DNA of 64,000 nucleotides, taken from contig JABWBO010000029.1 in assembly GCA_013360465.1 (NCBI GenBank), forward strand, positions 30,583-94,582, read 5' to 3'. The DNA comes from Anaerolineae bacterium (GTDB lineage: Bacteria; Chloroflexota; Anaerolineae; Aggregatilineales; Phototrophicaceae). Numbering within the stretch: position 1 is the first letter of the stretch; each line of letters begins with the position of its first letter. The notes below the pieces were generated by a model. It had not been told where the DNA came from and made no database searches. It saw nothing but the letters and a program-made list of their open reading frames with translations. The position numbers and the translations under genes were made by a program. Of this stretch, positions 59,241 to 64,000 are shown in pieces.

Positions 59241-59317
59241 TAGAATGGTTCACGTTAAGCAGGGCTGCCGAAACTCTTGGCGCAGTCCTGAAGTTCGCAG
59301 GGAAAGAGGAGTCAAGC

Positions 59318-60658
59318 GTGGTCGCAGCAGTTCCGCCAATGGTCTCTGGGGGTTTGCCCGTCATCGGACACCTCGTCGAAATGCTCCAGAATCGTGAAAC
59401 CCTGTTCAAGCGCGGGTATGCCGAACACGGCGATTTGTTCACGATCAAGCTTGGTCCTCAGCCGGTGCTGGTCATCACCGGTGCGGATCACAACCGCCAG
59501 TTTTACACGGAGACCGACAAGTCGCTGAACATGCAGGATGGCTACACCTTTCTGAAGGAAGCCATCGGCGAAGTGCTGTTCACCGCCAGCCAGGAGACCT
59601 ACTACAACCAGCGCCCGGCACTGCAAGAAGTCTTCAAGCGCGAGCGTATGGTGGATTACGCCAGAGCGATGAATATCGAAGTTCAGCGCTGGCTGGATTC
59701 GCTCGGTCAGTCCGGCGAGGTCGATATCGCTCAGGCGATGATGGACCTCGCTCAGGCGGTCGCCGGGCGCGCCTTCATCGGTCCCGACTATGAGGCGGAG
59801 CTGGGCGCGGGATTCTGGAAGCAGTACGAAGCCATCGCCGCTTCGCTCGACCCGGTGCTTCCGCCCAAACTGCCGCTACCCAAGTTTCGGCGGCGCGACC
59901 AGGCGAAGAAGAAGATCAATGCGACGCTTTCCGCGCTGATCCAGAAGCGGCGCGATCACCCGGAGCGCTACAACGACCTGATCACCACACTGCTGACGAC
60001 GCCGCTCAAGGATGGCACGATCCTGCCCGACAAGGACATCGTGACCATCTTCATGGGATTGATCTTCGCCGGGCACGAGACGACTGCCGGTCAGGCTGCC
60101 TGGTTGATCGCGCTGCTGCTTCAGCACCCTGATTATCTGCGCCTCGTCCAGGAGGAGATCGCCCGGCACGTCCAGCCGGCTGCGGCGCTCGACGGGAGTA
60201 TGCTCAGCCGCCTGGAACACGTGTACTGGGCGATTGACGAGACCACTCGTCTGCGCCCCTCCGCCGACACCCAGATTCGCACCGTTGAGGAACCGATCCA
60301 GGTCGGCTCCTACGAGATTCCGGCGGGCTGGCGGGTGATGGTCAGCGGCGCGACCTCGCATCACCTGTCGGAGGTCTTCAGCGACCCGGAGCGCTTCAAC
60401 CCGCTGCGTTTCGCGCCGGAGCAGGGCGAAGGTAAGAATCCGTTCGCCATCATCGGCTTCGGCGGCGGAATCCACAAATGTTCCGGCATGAACTTCGCCA
60501 AGAATGAAATGGCGATCATCACGGCGCTGTTCTTCCAGCAGTTCGACACCGAACTGCTCAGCCGCGATATTCGTGTGATCATGGGGAAGGGCGCCAACCG
60601 CGTTTCGGAAGTGCGGGTGCGCTATCAGCGCAAGGCGGGTGCGCCGCGCGTCGGCTGA
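59318..60658 (+). CDS. Cytochrome P450 (CYP51-like/E-class character)
   Basis: GTG start after gggaaagaggag; AGHETTA I-helix, DETTRLR ExxR, heme ligand FGGGIHKCSGMNFAKNEM. Confidence 0.9.
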   Translation: MVAAVPPMVSGGLPVIGHLVEMLQNRETLFKRGYAEHGDLFTIKLGPQPVLVITGADHNRQFYTETDKSLNMQDGYTFLKEAIGEVLFTASQETYYNQRPALQEVFKRERMVDYARAMNIEVQRWLDSLGQSGEVDIAQAMMDLAQAVAGRAFIGPDYEAELGAGFWKQYEAIAASLDPVLPPKLPLPKFRRRDQAKKKINATLSALIQKRRDHPERYNDLITTLLTTPLKDGTILPDKDIVTIFMGLIFAGHETTAGQAAWLIALLLQHPDYLRLVQEEIARHVQPAAALDGSMLSRLEHVYWAIDETTRLRPSADTQIRTVEEPIQVGSYEIPAGWRVMVSGATSHHLSEVFSDPERFNPLRFAPEQGEGKNPFAIIGFGGGIHKCSGMNFAKNEMAIITALFFQQFDTELLSRDIRVIMGKGANRVSEVRVRYQRKAGAPRVG

Positions 60659-60695
60659 TTTCGCTGTTCGACAGCGCTAAACTGGGGGACTGATC

Positions 60696-63443
60696 TTGAC
60701 GACAATAGTTCATCTTCGCTGTGAGTATCGCGCTGACCCGCTGGGTATCGACATCGCCGCGCCCCGGCTCAGCTGGCAGATGACGACGCCGCGCTTTGGC
60801 GCATGTCAGACGGCGTATCGCCTTCTCGCCGCCAGCGCGCTGACGCTCCTCGCGCCGGGCAGCGCCGACCTGTGGGACAGCGGACGGGTGGAGTCCGACC
60901 AGTCGGCGCACGTCGTCTATGGCGGGCAGGCGCTTCGGTCGCGCCAGCGGGTCTACTGGCGAGTGGAGGTGTGGGATGAGACCGGCGCGGTCAGTCAGAG
61001 CGACCCCGCCTGGTTCGAGCTGGGGCTGCTGAACCGCGCGGAATGGACGGCGCGGTGGATCGGCAGCGCCCTGCGCGGCGCGCCCCGCAGCACGATCCCC
61101 GCCCCCTATCTGCGCAAGGTGCTGAGCCTGTCTGATGCCGTGCAGTCGGCGCGGCTGTACGTCACCGCGCTGGGGCTGTACGAGTGTTCGATCAACGGGC
61201 GGCGGGTGGGCGATGAAGCGCTTGCTCCCGGCTGGACGGACTATCACAAGCGCGTGCGCTACATGGTTTACGATGTGACCGACCTGCTCCAGAAGGGCGA
61301 AAACGTGATCGGCGCCCTCCTGGGCGATGGCTGGGCGGTCGGGCATATCGGCTGGACGCACCGCCAGGGCTACGCGGATCGTCCGCTCCTCCTGGCACAG
61401 CTTGAAATCACTCTGGCGAGCGGTCAGAAGGTCACTGCCGTCAGCGATTCGACCTGGAAATACCAGTTTGGACCCATCGCTAGCAGCGATCTGCTGATGG
61501 GCGAGGAGTATGACGCCCGCCTGGAACTGCCCGGCTGGGATGCGCCCGGTTACGACGACCGGGAATGGGCAGCGGTGAGGGTATTCGAAGACTCCGGCAG
61601 TGCGATCGTCGCCACCAACGGACCGGCGGTGCGCCGTATCGAAGAACTCCAACCGATCAGCGACCCGGTGGACAAGGGGAGGTTTGACTCTTCGCGGCAC
61701 ATCTTCGACCTCGGTCAGAATATGGTGGGGCGCGTCCGCTTCAAGGGCAGCGCTCCGGCAGGGACGACGATCAGCCTGCGCTTTGCCGAAGTCCTCGATC
61801 CTGACGGGCACGTCTACACAGCCAACCTGCGCAGCGCCCGCGCCACCGACTACTACACCTTCAAGGACGACGGAGAGATCGTCTGGGAGCCGAAATTCAC
61901 TTTTCACGGCTTCCGCTATGTCGAACTTTCGGGATATCCCGGCGAGGTCTCGCGCGAGACGATCACCGGCGTCGTGCTGCATTCCGAGATGCCGCCGACC
62001 GGCGAGTTCACCTGTTCCGACCCGCTGCTCAACCAGCTTCAGCACAACATCATCTGGGGGCAGAGGGGCAATTTTGTCGATGTGCCGACCGACTGTCCGC
62101 AGCGCGACGAGCGCCTAGGCTGGACGGGTGACATCCAGGTCTTCGTGCGCACGGCAGCCTACAACATGGATGTCGCCGGCTTCATGACCAAATGGGCACA
62201 GGATGTCACCGACGCGCAGGATGCGCAGGGGATCATCCCGCCGGTCGTGCCCAACATGAAGACGTCCTTCCTGCCGGACGGAGGTCCGGCATGGTCCGAC
62301 GCTGCCGTGATCTGCCCCTGGACGATCTACCTGTGCTACGGGGACAAGCGCATCCTGGAAACCAGCTACGACACGATGAGCAGGTTCATGGGCTTCCTCA
62401 TCCGCACCAGCCCGGCGTTCATCCGCTGCGCGCCGGAGTACGAAGACTGGCATGGTTTCGGCGACTGGCTGTCGATCAACGCCAGGACCCCGCGCGATCT
62501 GATCGGCACAGCGTTCTTCGCTTACGATGCCTGTCTGATGGCGCAGATCGCCGCCGTGCTGGGGAAAGAAGAGGACGCCGCCCGTTACCGCCGGCTCTTC
62601 GCCGATGTCAAGGCGGCATTTGGGGCGCGTTTCCTGTACGGCAGCAAGGTAACTACCGCCTCGTCGATGCCCTCTGCCGCCTGGAAGCGCATGGAAGACG
62701 CCGACCGCATTTCGCAGGGCAACCTGAAGGCGTTCGATTACGGTCTGGTCGAGACGAAGGTGTTCAATGACAGGCTCTTCACACCGACGCAGACCGCCTA
62801 CGTGCTGGCGCTGCATTTCGATCTGCTGCCGCAGGACATGCGCGCCCTCGCCGCCAGCGAGCTGATCGCCGACATCGAACGACGCGGCAATCACCTCTCC
62901 ACCGGCTTCGTCGGCTCCCCCTATCTGCCGCACGTCCTGAGCCAGAACGGACATCTGGATCGCGCCTACGATCTGCTGTGGCAGAAGCGCTGGCCCTCGT
63001 GGCTCTACCCGGTGACGCAGGGCGCGACCACCATCTGGGAACGCTGGGATGGCTGGACCCCGGAGAGCGGCTTCCAGAGCGCCGAGATGAATTCCTTCAA
63101 CCATTACGCCTATGGGGCGATTGGCGCATGGCTGTATATGACGGTGGCTGGCATCGACCTCGACCCGGCGCAGCCGGGCTACAAACATGCCGTGCTGCGC
63201 CCGCAGCCGGGCGGCGGGCTGACCTCGGCGCGGGGCAGCCTCAAGACGCTGTACGGTGATCTCGCGTCAGGGTGGGAGCTGGTCGATGGGAAGTTCCACT
63301 GGACGGTCGTCGTGCCGCCGAACACGACGGCAAGCGCGCACCTGCCCGCCAATTTCAGCCGGTCGGTGACGCTGAACGGCGGCGCAGCTTCGGGGACGAT
63401 CCTCGAACTGAGCGCCGGAACCTACGAAATCGTCGCGAGCTAG
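60696..63443 (+). CDS. Alpha-L-rhamnosidase (GH78 family)
   Basis: RCEYRADPLGIDIAAPRLSWQM, FVDVPTDCPQRDERLGWTGDIQVFVRTAAYNMDVAGFMTKWAQD, WERWDGWTPESGFQSAEMNSFNHYAYGAIGAWLY. Confidence 0.95.
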   Translation: MTTIVHLRCEYRADPLGIDIAAPRLSWQMTTPRFGACQTAYRLLAASALTLLAPGSADLWDSGRVESDQSAHVVYGGQALRSRQRVYWRVEVWDETGAVSQSDPAWFELGLLNRAEWTARWIGSALRGAPRSTIPAPYLRKVLSLSDAVQSARLYVTALGLYECSINGRRVGDEALAPGWTDYHKRVRYMVYDVTDLLQKGENVIGALLGDGWAVGHIGWTHRQGYADRPLLLAQLEITLASGQKVTAVSDSTWKYQFGPIASSDLLMGEEYDARLELPGWDAPGYDDREWAAVRVFEDSGSAIVATNGPAVRRIEELQPISDPVDKGRFDSSRHIFDLGQNMVGRVRFKGSAPAGTTISLRFAEVLDPDGHVYTANLRSARATDYYTFKDDGEIVWEPKFTFHGFRYVELSGYPGEVSRETITGVVLHSEMPPTGEFTCSDPLLNQLQHNIIWGQRGNFVDVPTDCPQRDERLGWTGDIQVFVRTAAYNMDVAGFMTKWAQDVTDAQDAQGIIPPVVPNMKTSFLPDGGPAWSDAAVICPWTIYLCYGDKRILETSYDTMSRFMGFLIRTSPAFIRCAPEYEDWHGFGDWLSINARTPRDLIGTAFFAYDACLMAQIAAVLGKEEDAARYRRLFADVKAAFGARFLYGSKVTTASSMPSAAWKRMEDADRISQGNLKAFDYGLVETKVFNDRLFTPTQTAYVLALHFDLLPQDMRALAASELIADIERRGNHLSTGFVGSPYLPHVLSQNGHLDRAYDLLWQKRWPSWLYPVTQGATTIWERWDGWTPESGFQSAEMNSFNHYAYGAIGAWLYMTVAGIDLDPAQPGYKHAVLRPQPGGGLTSARGSLKTLYGDLASGWELVDGKFHWTVVVPPNTTASAHLPANFSRSVTLNGGAASGTILELSAGTYEIVAS

Positions 63444-63530
63444 GCGGGAAAGGGAAGGCAGATGGCGTCGGATCAGCTTCGACTGGCTGACTGCTGAACC
63501 AGCAGCGCACAGGGCGGGGCGGGGTAAAGA

Positions 63531-63561
63531 AAAAGCCCGTCCGGTTTCCCGACGGGCTTTT
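63531..63561 (+). terminator. Rho-independent terminator after the rhamnosidase gene
   Basis: aaaagcccgtc-cggtttccc-gacgggctttt, 11-bp stem ending in T-run. Confidence 0.8.
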
Positions 63562-63649
63562 ATGTTGAGGCTGGGGGAAGTGGAACCAAGTCGAACATCC
63601 GTATCACCTTAATACCCTCTATTTTACCCATCGCATTGAGTTTCCTCAA

Positions 63650-63664
63650 CGTGAGTTACTCACG
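63650..63664. promoter_or_regulatory. Palindrome cgtgag-tta-ctcacg
   Basis: Perfect 6-bp arms, 210 bp upstream of the parA-like start. Confidence 0.3.
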
Positions 63665-63702
63665 GAAATGACAGCAATCCACAGTTGAACTTCGGCTTTT
63701 GC

Positions 63703-63756
63703 GGTGAAGGGGAGAGGTAGCCGCCCCTCCCCGTGCGACCTGCGGTCGCCTTCACC
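63703..63756. repeat. Nested inverted-repeat element upstream of the parA-like gene
   Basis: Outer arms ggtgaagg/ccttcacc with inner hairpin gcgacc-tgc-ggtcgc and a ggggag/ctcccc pairing. Confidence 0.4.
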
Positions 63757-63874
63757 TTGAAGCTCGCTGCTCACGCCAGCAAGACTCCCGGATGTCACTT
63801 TACCACACCTCCGTGAAGTCCTTGCCAGCCACAGCGAATTCGACAGTTTGTTGGGTTACTGAGAGGAACTGGTA

Positions 63875-63919
63875 ATGACTCGCTCGTTCGTATTCACGAA
63901 CCACAAAGGGGGTGTCGGG
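63875..63919 (+). CDS. 5' exon of a ParA/MinD-family ATPase, interrupted at Walker A
   Basis: gagagg RBS then ATG..: MTRSFVFTNHKGGVG; reading on into the next bases gives V-R-P-stop instead of KT. Confidence 0.72.
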
Positions 63920-64000
63920 GTGCGCCCGTAAAGGCGTTTTCATGTACTGCCTCGAAGGAGGTTACGGGTAGTGAGAACCCGTATGGTCAACTGACTCACC
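63920..64000 (+). mobile_element. 5' end of a putative group II intron (truncated by the window end)
   Basis: Starts GTGCG (bacterial group II 5' consensus GUGYG) exactly at the break; followed by short stem-loops gcgcc-cgtaaa-ggcgt, cctc-gaag-gagg and acgggt-agtgaga-acccgt, as in a domain I base. Confidence 0.65.

Overview
The window is a GC-rich bacterial chromosomal segment. Gene content and protein style (Pro/Thr-rich linkers, RbsB-type transporters, a Uma2 relic) suggest Chloroflexota, but this is inference. Housekeeping genes include dnaE, secA, pfkA, glnS with an adjacent tRNA-Gln(UUG), mutM, add and copA. Other content: a LacI-regulated ribose-type sugar ABC locus, a polysaccharide/glycosyltransferase block with asnB and a radical SAM protein, a methylmalonyl-CoA mutase large subunit, a kinase-SUMF1 fusion, a CYP51-like P450 and a GH78 rhamnosidase.

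Most notable observations: (1) at the right edge a ParA-family gene starts (MTRSFVFTNHKGGVG) and is cut exactly inside the Walker A motif by sequence beginning GTGCGCCCG..., which looks like the 5' end of a group II intron truncated by the window; (2) the sugar-binding protein at 11880-13790 is a head-to-tail duplication of a whole RbsB-like domain in one 636-aa polypeptide, including an 84-nt stretch that is identical in both copies; (3) three gene relics missed by the ORF track: a copA 3' tail (739-795), a DsrE-family gene with frameshift, stop and internal deletion (2719-3000), and an internally deleted Uma2 gene (21543-21738); (4) nested palindromic elements built as an outer stem enclosing two hairpins. 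All family calls come from reading the translations; no database search was run.
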